Part shown: positions 54,521-62,956 of the stretch, one piece after another
Layout of the letters: every line of letters begins with the position of its first letter
Position numbering within the stretch: position 1 is the first letter of the stretch
Source: Roseiarcus sp963787135
GTDB taxonomy: Bacteria > Pseudomonadota > Alphaproteobacteria > Rhizobiales > Beijerinckiaceae
Assembly: GCA_963787135.1 (NCBI GenBank)
Contig: CAWBBW010000043.1
Location: 86,211-150,210 of the forward strand
Direction: 5' to 3'
Length of the DNA stretch: 64,000 nt
Notes under the pieces: generated by a model
What the model was told of the DNA's origin: nothing
The model's database searches: none
What the model saw: only the letters and a program-made list of their open reading frames with translations
Made by a program: the position numbers and the translations under genes

Positions 54521-54931
54521 CCGACCCGCCGCGCCGGGGACTGCTTCACACCCCGCTCAGCGCGGATTTGCTGGCTTCAGGTTCGGCGGCCTTCCCGGGC
54601 CTGGATGACGCGATCCAAGACGGCGGAAACGATCAGCCCTGCGCTCGCTCGCCAGCCGTTCGCGATTGCCTCGCGCCGCGACCGGCCCGGGAGCCCCGCC
54701 CGGGCGTTGCGCGCCAAGGGCGAGCGTAAAAGCGGCGCCGAGACGCCAGAGCGAACTTGACGCCCGTCGGCCCGGCCACACTGTGTCCACTAGGACACAT
54801 ATGGGTTTTATCAGCTACTCCGGATAGGGAGCCGCAGAACGGCCGTTTTCCTGACGGGAAAGGGCCGTGTTCCTGGCCCGGAAATAGGCTTGCCGATCGA
54901 GTTCGGGAAACAGCGATTTCCGCCAAGGGGC
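54521..54931. other. Intergenic region upstream of the TetR gene
   Basis: A hairpin with arms CGGCC...TTCC and GGGAA...GGCCG lies at about 54840-54869. No gene is supported. Promoters for the TetR gene should be here but none is clear. Confidence 0.3.
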
Positions 54932-55470
54932 ATGGCAATGAAAGGTCTCACTGGTGCGCCGCGGCGTACCCATCGCCGGAGCGATCTTCCGAACGCCCTG
55001 CGCAAGGCGGCGCGCGCTATTTTGGATGAAGCGGGCCCGGACGGCATCGGCTTGCGGCAGACGGCGCGCCGCGCCGGAGTGCCCGTGGCGGCGGCCCAGC
55101 GCCATTTTGCAAGCAGGGAGGATCTTCTTGCGTCGGTCGCGGCGGAAGGGTTCAGAGAGCTCGCCGTCGCGATGGACACGGTTGCGACCGGGAGCGATCC
55201 GCTCGGCGAAGTCGGCCTCGCCTACTTTGATTTCGCGCTACAGAAGCGTGGTCTCTTTAGCTTGATGTTCGGCCGCATTTTGGTCGAACGGGCGAAACAC
55301 CCGGAGCTCAATGGGGCGGCGGGCGCGGTCTTCAGTTTGCTTCAGCGCATTGCAGTCAGCGCCGAGGAGCAGCCGCGCGAAGTCGGCGCGCCGGAGATAG
55401 CCCAGGCAATGGCGTGTGCGCAGTAACCGTCCACGGCCTCCTCGCAGAGACCATCAGACCGCACATCTAG
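54932..55470 (+). CDS. TetR-family regulator (frameshift near the C-terminus)
   Basis: The N-terminal HTH contains LRKAARAILDEAGPDGIGLR, QTARRAGVPVAAAQRHFASR and EDLLASVAAEGFRELAVAM. The effector domain (FDFALQKRGLFSLMFGRILV) continues to AQAMAC, where one base appears to be missing near 55419; AVTVHGLLAETIRPHI then ends at 55470 in the next frame. That tail matches the usual closing helix of TetR_C WHG-type domains (A.ATVHGL). MAMKGLTG at 54932 is preferred as start, with AAGGGG upstream. Its target is unknown; the hydrolase upstream is a candidate. Confidence 0.78.
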
Positions 55471-55492
55471 CGCGCGCCCGGGTGTATTCCCG

Positions 55493-55771
55493 TCAGGCGC
55501 GATATTGCGAGATTGCGACGGCTGCCTCGAGCGCGTCAAATACGGCCTGTCCCGCCTGGATGTCGGCGTCGGCTTCCTCAAGACTGTAGAGGAACGCCCG
55601 TCGGGCGGCGGCGAGGGCCGAATCGAGGTCGTCGCGCGAATGGCGAGCCCCGATCTTGAGCATGACGGCTGCGCCTTGGACTGCCTGTGGGTCAATATGT
55701 CCGACTGTCGGGCCCCCCCAAGAGACTGGCGGCAATAGTGTCGACTGGCGGTCCTCGGCGTCAATGCGCAT
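55493..55771 (-). CDS. Hypothetical protein
   Basis: About 92 residues from MRIDAEDRQSTLLPPVSWGG; then GPTVGHIDPQAVQGAAVMLK and an Ala-rich helix SALAAARRAFLYSLEEADAD. Codon usage is compatible with a real gene. No family is recognised. It is convergent with the TetR gene. A start further upstream (55801) is possible. Confidence 0.45.
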   Translation of the reverse strand: MRIDAEDRQSTLLPPVSWGGPTVGHIDPQAVQGAAVMLKIGARHSRDDLDSALAAARRAFLYSLEEADADIQAGQAVFDALEAAVAISQYRA

Positions 55772-56099
55772 ATGATAACCCCCGGGCTGCAATCTCTGCA
55801 CGATCTGCGTTGGTTGGTTGTCCCCACAACCAGGACGAAGATGCTATTCGTATAGTAGTGAACTATTTATCCGTGAACACCAAGGCATGATGGGAGTCAA
55901 GCAGCAGTTTGTCAAATTAAAGGTTTTTTTGGCGCTCCCATTCGGTCGGCTCCTGCCTCAGACGCCGGCCTTCTCCAACCTTCTTGCGCGCGGGTGTTCG
56001 CCGCAACGTCTTGCACTTAAGGGCGAAGGAACGACAGGCCGCGCGGCCGTCGAACAGAGAGAGAACAAGGGCTTCCGTAAAATCAGAATCCGTGCTAGT
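55772..56099. other. Region before the first 249-bp repeat
   Basis: Lower GC around 55850-55930, with short frames only. GTGCTAG occurs at 56092-56098, just before the repeat, and again at 56349-56355 just after it. Confidence 0.35.
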
Positions 56100-56348
56100 C
56101 TTGCCAGAAGGCTGGCCCAGTGGTTCCTCCTCCCCGGAGACGGGTCCGCGACAGGAGGGTAAGGAGTGGAAATCCGGAAGCGGTTGCAGCTATCTGAGCC
56201 TAACAGCTTCAAATCGTTGGCTTTGTTACGAGAGCCTCGCGACGGCGCGCGGGCCGGCGCTTGGCGGAAGCCGGGAAGGCAAAAATTTTTTTCGCGCTTA
56301 AGCGCCGTAACCCACTGATAAGTCTCGTTTCGGCGTGAGAAAGGAAAG
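56100..56348. repeat. 249-bp direct repeat, copy 1
   Basis: Starts CTTGCCAGAAGGCTGGCCCA and ends GCGTGAGAAAGGAAAG. Identical base for base to 57013-57261 as far as I can read. It contains an A/T run (AAAAATTTTTTT) followed by TCGCGCTTAAGCGCCG. No ORF with a recognisable product is present. Confidence 0.85.
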
Positions 56349-57012
56349 TGCTAGCGTCAGCGGGAGACCCCCCGGCTATGCCGGGGTGGCAGTAGCAGTT
56401 TGACGTTTCCTGCAGTCCATCAGCGGAGTTCCAACGTGAGCAGCCACTCACACGAAAGGAACTCCGCCGATGAACGAGTACGAGAGCCTAAGCCACACGA
56501 CTTGGGACTGCAAATATCATGTTGTCTTCATCCCGAAATGTCGCCGCAAGACGTTGTATCAGGAGTTGCGCCGGCATCTGGGCGAAGTGTTCCGCAGGCT
56601 TGCGCTTCAGAAGGAATCGAAGGTCGAAGAAGGGCATCTGATGCCCGATCACGTGCACATGCTGCTATCGATCCCGCCGAAATACGCGGTGTCGCAGGTG
56701 GTGGGTTTCATCAAGGGCAAGAGCGCGATCCACATGGCCCGGGTTTATGGAGAGCGCAAACGCAATTTCGTGGGGCAGCACTTCTGGGCCCGGGGATTCT
56801 TCGTCAACACGGTCGGGCGCGATGAGGAAGCCATCCGCGCCTACATTCGCAATCAAGAGAAGGAAGATAAGAGGCTCGAGCAGATGAACCTCTGGCGCTG
56901 ACAAGCCGCCTTGGGCGGCTCCAAATTCGAGGGGCCGCGTCAGCGACCCCTTCCGCCGCTTCGAGCGGCCCCAATCCTAAAGCCCCCGGCTTTGCCGGGG
57001 GATACTGTACCT
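56349..57012 (+). mobile_element. IS200-type element (IS200/IS605 family)
   Basis: A 664-bp element with a single Y1 transposase. The left end has the hairpin CCCCGGCTATGCCGGGG (about 56370-56390). The right end has CCCCCGGCTTTGCCGGGGG (about 56982-57002). Subterminal hairpins rather than inverted repeats are the mark of this family. No TnpB is present. It lies exactly between two 249-bp direct repeats. Confidence 0.85.
56470..56901 (+). CDS. tnpA: IS200-type transposase TnpA (Y1, HUH)
   Basis: A 143-residue single-strand DNA transposase. The HUH motif is PDHVHMLLSIP; the catalytic Tyr is in IRAYIRNQEKED near the C-terminus. The opening SHTTWDCKYHVVFIPKCRRK is characteristic. GAAAGGAACT precedes the ATG at 56470. 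It is intact and probably active. It cleaves the subterminal hairpins without making target duplications, which matters for the flanking repeats. Confidence 0.95.
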   Translation: MNEYESLSHTTWDCKYHVVFIPKCRRKTLYQELRRHLGEVFRRLALQKESKVEEGHLMPDHVHMLLSIPPKYAVSQVVGFIKGKSAIHMARVYGERKRNFVGQHFWARGFFVNTVGRDEEAIRAYIRNQEKEDKRLEQMNLWR

Positions 57013-57261
57013 CTTGCCAGAAGGCTGGCCCAGTGGTTCCTCCTCCCCGGAGACGGGTCCGCGACAGGAGGGTAAGGAGTGGAAATCCGGAAGCGGTTGC
57101 AGCTATCTGAGCCTAACAGCTTCAAATCGTTGGCTTTGTTACGAGAGCCTCGCGACGGCGCGCGGGCCGGCGCTTGGCGGAAGCCGGGAAGGCAAAAATT
57201 TTTTTCGCGCTTAAGCGCCGTAACCCACTGATAAGTCTCGTTTCGGCGTGAGAAAGGAAAG
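57013..57261. repeat. 249-bp direct repeat, copy 2
   Basis: Identical to copy 1 at 56100-56348. It is followed by a purine-rich run (GCAAAAGAAAGGAAAGGGGG) before the DUF2971 gene. Confidence 0.85.
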
Positions 57262-57340
57262 CAAAAGAAAGGAAAGGGGGGGAGAGGGGGGCGTACGGGA
57301 CGCAAATCCGCCAGGCACGCAGGAGTTGATCTTGATGTCG

Positions 57341-58267
57341 CTACCAAGTTCTAAACGGAATCTTTGAATGCACCACGTGGAACCCTTTCGATGGCGACGA
57401 CGTGTCATAAAGGTCATGCTTTATCAATAGGCCTACAATGGCCTGCATTGATGCGCCAGGATACGGGCAAGGTCCAATCGTTATAGATGCCATTACGTCC
57501 TGCCAATACTCTGGGTGTAGTTGTCCCTGTCGATCACGGCATAGCTCTATTTCAAAATACGGAGTGAGCATGGAGTGTCCGGCTCTAAATTCGAATCCTC
57601 GATCATGATATAGCTTAATTCCAGTAACCAGTCGCCATTCACGCTCTTCGTTAAATCCGGCATCCTTGAAAAAGGCCCCGAAGTCCAATAATCGACGTTG
57701 AAAATATTCTGCTTCCCTTCGAAAATCGCCGCGGCCACGGCGTGGCCGCCTTACGAGGAGCGCGCGGTTGTCCTCAAGATTAGCGATAGAATCGTCTATT
57801 AGATTTTCAATTATATCCGCCTGAAGACCTAAATCATAGATGCATCGTGCTAAACGGCCGCCCTCTATCATTGCTAGTCTTGTTAACGAATCGGAACGAA
57901 AGCCGATCGCAACTCCTCCTCCACCGCCTGCATATCCTCGCCATTGACTTAATAAATCAGAATTCTCGCAAAACGAAGTGACACAAAGATTTGCGTTGAG
58001 AATATCGTCGAGCTTGTCATAAATATGCTCCAACATTTCAACTATAATTGTAGTTCTACGTCCATCTATCCGTTCCATTAGCTTTGATTTCGCAATCTTA
58101 ATTGTCATATGAAATTCGGCTGTGTCATTGAGGTATTGAACCTTTGTCGCCCAAAGTTGCTTTGTCTTTAATATTCCAGTCAGGCCGCTTTGATTAGTGT
58201 AATGATACAGAATCTCAGGCGGCTTTCCGGCCAATAATTCGTCAATAGAAATCTTTTCAACAGCCAT
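57341..58267 (-). CDS. DUF2971 protein
   Basis: A 308-residue soluble protein. DUF2971 blocks: LYHYTNQSGLTGILKTKQLW, ATKVQYLNDTAEF, CVTSFCENSDLLSQWRGYAG, GVAIGFRSDSLTRL, and FKDAGFNEEREWRLVTGIKL. Conserved His-Tyr, the SQWRxY block and the late Glu pair resemble an ADP-ribosyltransferase-like layout, though activity is unproven. The gene is clearly AT-richer than the rest of the window, with different codon use, which points to recent transfer. DUF2971 genes often sit in variable or defence islands. A start at 58267 with an upstream GGTACT gives no clear ribosome site. Confidence 0.82.
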   Translation of the reverse strand: MAVEKISIDELLAGKPPEILYHYTNQSGLTGILKTKQLWATKVQYLNDTAEFHMTIKIAKSKLMERIDGRRTTIIVEMLEHIYDKLDDILNANLCVTSFCENSDLLSQWRGYAGGGGGVAIGFRSDSLTRLAMIEGGRLARCIYDLGLQADIIENLIDDSIANLEDNRALLVRRPRRGRGDFRREAEYFQRRLLDFGAFFKDAGFNEEREWRLVTGIKLYHDRGFEFRAGHSMLTPYFEIELCRDRQGQLHPEYWQDVMASITIGPCPYPGASMQAIVGLLIKHDLYDTSSPSKGFHVVHSKIPFRTW

Positions 58268-58414
58268 GGGAGTACCTTCTCTGGCAAATTCTTTGGCCGA
58301 TCATCGTTTGACCGGAACGAGTCGCGGCTGGCCCGATTGGCCCTTCGTGAAGCTATACAGATTGCACATGAAGGCGGATTATGCAGCGAGGGCGCGAAGG
58401 GGCAACGGGGGGAA

Positions 58415-58615
58415 ATGCGGTCCACACTGCGGTTATTCGCGAACGCGATCTTCGGCAGGATTCCCGGTAAACCCGGCCGCCTCGACACGGCCACCCGCAT
58501 GGCGCTGGATGCTGACTTCAGCGACCGCCGCGAGCCCGCAACGCCGCCGCGCGAGCCTCAGAGGAAGGTCACCCCGATCGAGGGGCCTGAACGCATCCTC
58601 GGCAAGGGGAAATAG
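58415..58615 (+). CDS. Small hypothetical protein
   Basis: About 66 residues: MRSTLRLFANAIFGRIPGKP, then GRLDTATRMALDADFSDRRE and a charged Pro/Arg tail. GGGGGGAA lies upstream of the ATG, and its TAG is directly followed by the next ATG. No family is recognised. A TTG-started extension to 58337 is possible. Confidence 0.4.
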   Translation: MRSTLRLFANAIFGRIPGKPGRLDTATRMALDADFSDRREPATPPREPQRKVTPIEGPERILGKGK

Positions 58616-58855
58616 ATGCGTCATCTATTAGGCGCGACCCTCATCATCGGCCTTGTCATGCAGGCCGGCGAGGCGTTCGCCTATGCTTGCAACAACCGCC
58701 ACTACGTGAACGTCTCCGGGCATCTCGTTCATTCGCCGTCGTGCGGCAACGAGCATCTGAGGCCCACGGCCGGGTGTCGTGACGGGAGTATCAGCTACTC
58801 GGAGCACCACCGCGGGACTTGCTCGCACCACGGGGGTGTTTCGCACTGGGACTGA
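58616..58855 (+). CDS. DUF3761 secreted protein
   Basis: A 79-residue exported protein: signal peptide MRHLLGATLIIGLVMQAGEAFA, then the DUF3761 domain YVNVSGHLVHSPSCG...GCRDGSISYSEHHRGTCSHHGG, quoted in part as CRDGSISYSEHHRGTCSHHG. Four Cys and a His cluster near the C-terminus suggest disulfides or metal. The function is unknown. The start is fixed by the signal peptide. It is possibly cotranscribed with the previous small gene. Confidence 0.85.
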   Translation: MRHLLGATLIIGLVMQAGEAFAYACNNRHYVNVSGHLVHSPSCGNEHLRPTAGCRDGSISYSEHHRGTCSHHGGVSHWD

Positions 58856-58886
58856 TTCTGAGGACGGTATCATTGAGGTGTCGCGG

Positions 58887-60382
58887 ATGCGTGCTCGTGT
58901 TCTGTTGTGCGTAGCTTGGACCTTCGGGCTTAGCTGTGTCAGCATCGCTTCAGCCCGAGCACAAGGTCCAAGCTTCGATTGCAGCAAAGCGCGCCTTCCC
59001 GACGAAATCGCGATCTGCCGAACGCCGGAACTGGCCGAGTTTGATAACGTAATAGCGGCGGCCTACGCCTACCTCAAGACAACTCGCGGCAGGGCGTACG
59101 CAGATCAAGTTGGTATTCCGTTTTGGCGGTTGAGGCAGGCCTGCCAGTACGACGTTGGGTGCATACGACAAGTCCAAATGCAGGCCATCAACGCCTATCA
59201 GGCCGCTGGCGCGCCTATTGTCGCGCCGCAACGCAGTTTCCGCTGCAAGCAACGGGCAATCAAGGCGATCCGTCGACCGAGTTACACCTATGCCGGAATT
59301 AAGCCGACGCATCCGACAGGATCGCGCATTGTTCGAATGTCATCGTCCAATCGAACAATGTGTCTGTGTCTTGTCACCGCGTACAATACCCGCGGCTTAG
59401 CCCTGATGGACGTTGGGCGGTTCAACGAGGCTGTCGATGACTTCACCTTCGTCATCAGGCACGAACCACGGATTGCCGGATTCTTTGACAACCGCCAAAA
59501 TGCCTTTCGTCGAAGCGGTCAACTCGACGACGCTCTTAAGGACGCCAACGAGGCGATCCGATTGGCTCCTACTTACTCGTTCGTTTTTCGAGGCCGAGCG
59601 AACGTCTATAACGACATGGGCAAGTTCGATCTTGCCGCGCTCGATTACGATCAGGCGATCCGCTTAGCACCTGATCACCGCGGCCTCTTTATAGACCGAG
59701 GCAAGATTTTCCGATCGCAATCGAAATTCGACCAGGCAATCTCAGATTTCTCTCACGCGCTCGACCTCGACAAGAAATGGACTGCGGCCTACCGAGAGCG
59801 CGGCTTGACCTACAAGATGACGGGCCAATCCCAGCCGGCGGTCGAAGACCTGACTGCCTATGACCGGTTGGAGCCGGGCGATCAGGAGGTAGCCCACGCT
59901 CTCGCAGAGCTAGGACTTCGCGAGCCGGCTGCGCAGACAGGAAGCGCGCCACTGCAAAGTACGCCCCAGCCGGCGGAGTCACCCGCACAAGGCTCGGGGG
60001 CATCCGTTGTGCCAATGGAAGCCGAGGGCGGGACGTTGTTGTCCCCGTAAGAATCAACGATCAGATCACTCTCAAGTTCATAATCGACAGTGGAGCTTCC
60101 GATGTGAGCGTTCCTGCCGACGTCTTTATGACGCTTCTTCGGACCGGTACGATCACCGACGCAGATTTTCTCGGCAGTCAAAAATATCGATTGGCAGATG
60201 GCTCAACTGTTCCATCGCAGCAATTCGTAATCCGCTCGCTGAAGGTTGGCGATCGGACGCTGAACGAGGTGACCGGTAGCGTCGCGCCCGTAGAAGGAAC
60301 CTTGCTTCTTGGCCAGAGCTTTTTGCGACGTTTCAGATCGTGGTCAATCGATAACCAAAAGGGAGCGCTTATTCTGAACTAG
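58887..60382 (+). CDS. Exported LprI-like/TPR/retropepsin-like fusion protein (frameshifted)
   Basis: A signal peptide MRARVLLCVAWTFGLSCVSI...ARAQ opens the gene. Residues about 28-105 resemble the LprI N-terminal lysozyme-inhibitor domain (FDCSKARLPDEIAICRTPEL with paired Cys, then CQYDVGCIRQVQMQAINAYQ). From about 180 three or four TPR motifs follow (NTRGLALMDVGRFNEAVDDF, YNDMGKFDLAALDYDQAIRL, YRERGLTYKMTGQSQPAVED). One base is missing near 60043. The next frame gives VVPVRINDQITLKFIIDSGA then SDVSVPADVF and GTLLLGQSFLRRF, a retropepsin-like aspartic protease domain with active-site DSG. It is probably a periplasmic protein. The 58779-58886 ORF extension is not used. Confidence 0.72.
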
Positions 60383-60442
60383 GCTAACTCGACGACAGCT
60401 ACGTCGACTGAGGCCCCTCAATCCGCTAGCGAAGACCGGAAC

Positions 60443-60930
60443 ATGCATGGGTTGGATGAACACTTTTCGGTTTTAGAGCGCGGCGCTCTCTACTCCTTCC
60501 GGGATTGGCCCAACCCTGACGTGCCGAAGCACGGCGCGGTGTCTACACGATCTGGCACCAAGACGAACGATTCATATATGTTGGCATGTCGGGGCGCGCG
60601 ATCACGAAGGACACGGCGACGCGGAACACACCTTCGGGATCTACACCCGCCTTCGAAGCCACGCGAGCGGACGCCGCAGCGGTGATCAGTTTTCCGTGTA
60701 CGTCGCCGATCGTCTCGTTCTGCCGACGCTATCGCAGTCCGAAGTCGGTCGATCGCTGCTGGCGAGCATCAGATGGACGCTTTCGTCCGACGTTTTATCG
60801 TTAGCACCTAAGCTATCGATTTGTCGTCGTTCCTAACGGCGTTACGGCTTTCGCGACCGAGGCCACGATCAAGGCCGGCGATTGGAGTACGGCAAGCCCT
60901 TTATCAATCCTGAATTATGACCCCTGGCTA
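60443..60930 (+). pseudogene. GIY-YIG nuclease-like gene, several frameshifts
   Basis: Pieces in different frames line up: LERGALYSFRDWPNPDVPKH, then VYTIWHQDERFIYVGMSGRA (the GVYxIW...YVGMS GIY-YIG core), then YTRLRSHASGRRSGDQFSVY with VADRLVLP, and later YRFVVVPNGVTAFATEATIK. The order is that of small GIY-YIG family proteins of mobile DNA. At least three shifts are needed. Because the protein sequence itself is well kept, base-calling indels may be to blame rather than decay. Confidence 0.6.
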
Positions 60931-61010
60931 TGGCTTGATCCGGCCGAAACGCCATGATCCGAATGAAGCGCCTAAAAACGCTGATTCTCAATCGCCGCGG
61001 TGGCGAGCAA

Positions 61011-61587
61011 ATGAAACCAAAAAAGCAGCTGCTCGAAGCATGGGAAGCCGCCGATGCGTTGGGCCACGCGTGGTTGGTATTTGCCTGCCCAAGAAACAAG
61101 AAGAGGTATTTTGAGCTACAGCGCAAAGGCGAGCATCACGGACTACAGAGCCACATGGAACAGGAACTCATATGGCGCATCTCCGATGGCGAATTTCAAG
61201 CGTTTGGCATCGAAGATGGAAGCGACGCCGGCCCGATACATATCCCAAGATACTACTTTTCGAAGACCGCGCAGGTCGATTGGGACAGGGAGACCGTCGA
61301 AGCACTCGGCAAAAAATTCCATCAGGTTAAAGTCCAATGTGAACGTGAACCAGAATCGCCAAAGGAAGTGCCACTGAGCGAGCCATGGCCGCCCCCCTCT
61401 CATCATCGATCCGCGTGAGATCTCAGCTAAACGGGAGCAAGAACGTTTACACGGGATCCCGGAGGGCGAGCTAACGAACTCTTGGCAACCCGACAAGATG
61501 ATGGATCAAGGAGGGCGAGAAGCGCACACGAAACGCTGCCAGACGAGGCAGCGCTATCAGGCAAGCGGTCAATCCAAACGGGGCTGA
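61011..61587 (+). CDS. Hypothetical protein (frameshift in a C6 run)
   Basis: It begins MKPKKQLLEAWEAADALGHA and runs through HMEQELIWRISDGEFQAFGI and VPLSEPWPPP. At the CCCCCC run (61392-61397) a +1 shift leads to LIIDPREISAKREQERLHGI and PEGELTNSWQ, ending at 61587. The second part continues the same hydrophilic character, so one protein of about 190 residues is likely. No family is recognised. An ATG at 60954 is an alternative start. Confidence 0.5.
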
Positions 61588-61620
61588 GAACCGACAGACG
61601 ATAGGTTTGCAAGCAAGCAA

Positions 61621-61860
61621 GTGTCGTCACGCAAACCGCGACCAGGACGACCACTTTTGGTGCCCAAGGTTTGCGAAGTAGTCCGCGAACTGAATGCTCG
61701 CGGCGGATTCACCAATCTGCTCAAAAAGGAAGTGGAAACACTTGTCCGCAAGAGAGCAAAGGAACAGTTTCCAGAATTATCTCCCAAAGCAGGTCGACCG
61801 TCGAGACACACTATAGAAAAAGCTCTTGCTTTGGAGGGATGGCCGCCCGCTAGGGCATAA
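61621..61860 (+). CDS. Small basic hypothetical protein
   Basis: 79 residues from a GTG: SSRKPRPGRPLLVPKVCEVV then RELNARGGFTNLLKKEVETL, closing with GRPSRHTIEKALALEGWPPA. The C-terminal GRPSxxTIxKAL...W resembles the small basic DNA-binding proteins often encoded in mobile elements. No firm family. The gap 61861-62084 is lower in GC and shows no gene. Confidence 0.4.
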   Translation: MSSRKPRPGRPLLVPKVCEVVRELNARGGFTNLLKKEVETLVRKRAKEQFPELSPKAGRPSRHTIEKALALEGWPPARA

Positions 61861-62084
61861 AGGGCAAAAAGGGCAAAAAGTCCGTATCTTCTCTCGGTCA
61901 TGTTTTTTTGGACTTAATTCCACTAGCTCGGCGGCGCTTCTTAGTGCTCCGATACTCCCGTCTGCCAAGCACGGGACTCGGAAATGCTTGCGAGAACACT
62001 TTCCCCTCTAGTTCGCCACCACATAGAACGGATTGGCTCGCCGCCTTCGCCTGTCCAAACCTCGCTTAGGGCTGAGGGCGGGCC

Positions 62085-62727
62085 ATGAGCGCCAGCTCCC
62101 TATTTCGCAAAATCCGCGACGCCGCGGTTTCGCTTGGCCGCTCGGAGCGAACGGCGACGCGCAAGGCGCGGCTTCTCGAGCGCGTCCTTCTCCGATTCAC
62201 CGGCTCACGCCCGAACAGAACGTCAAGCTGGGCCTTTCGCGCGAAGGCGCGCCATTACGTTTTGAAGGACGCAAAGCGGGTAACGAAAGCGACGCCGACG
62301 ATAAGCGCGCGGCAGTTCGAGACCAAACGCGCGCGCGAGCTATTCGGTCTTACGCCCGAACAAGGCGACGCAAGCCCGCCGCCAGGGCGCAATTCGCTAC
62401 GTGTCCGCCGACCAACGCGAGCGCGTCGCCAAGGCGGCGATCACGCGTGAAGAAACGAAGGTCATCGCGGAGATCAAGAAGCTTCGCGCTTCCGGCGAGC
62501 ACGTTCCGAGCAACTCGCCCGACAAAAGACGCCATGGAAGTTGGTACCCGATCTCTGCGGACGCTGAGCGCCGCTATCGCGTCATAAGGCGGCGGAAGCT
62601 CGCTGGCGAGCACATCCCGGACGGCGAGTGGCACTGGTTCATCGACTACGCTCGCCGCTTCAAGGACCCCCGCTACGAGCTGCTGCGCGGCTCGCCAGGC
62701 GCGTTCGGCTTCTCGCTGGTCGTCTAG
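62085..62727 (+). CDS. Small basic protein directly upstream of the DNA polymerase (candidate terminal protein), frameshifted
   Basis: About 213 residues after joining two frames. MSASSLFRKIRDAAVSLGRS...RQFETKRARELFGLTPEQGD runs in the first. A +1 shift near 62375 leads to RRQGAIRYVSADQRERVAKA, AITREETKVIAEIKKLRASG and the end SPGAFGFSLVV. It is strongly basic, helical, and rich in Tyr in its second half (GSWYPISADAERRYR, WFIDYARRFKDPRYELL). In protein-primed replicons the terminal-protein gene lies just before the family-B polymerase gene. That context is the only reason for the suggestion; no homology was recognised. Confidence 0.4.
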
Positions 62728-62956
62728 CCCACTTGGAGCTTGTCCAGATGAAGACTCCGCCAAGCCGAGGGACGGCGCGCGCCCGCCGTTCCCCCGAATG
62801 TCGAATCGCCCCCGGCGAACGGCCCCGACCGCCGATCAGTCGCCCCAAATCCTCCAGACGCAACCGGCCGTCGGCGAGGCAGTCAGCGCCCGATCTGAGC
62901 ACGCACGAAAAGCGGTCGCGAGCAAGGCGGCTATCGCGCGCGCCGCTCCGCTGACG

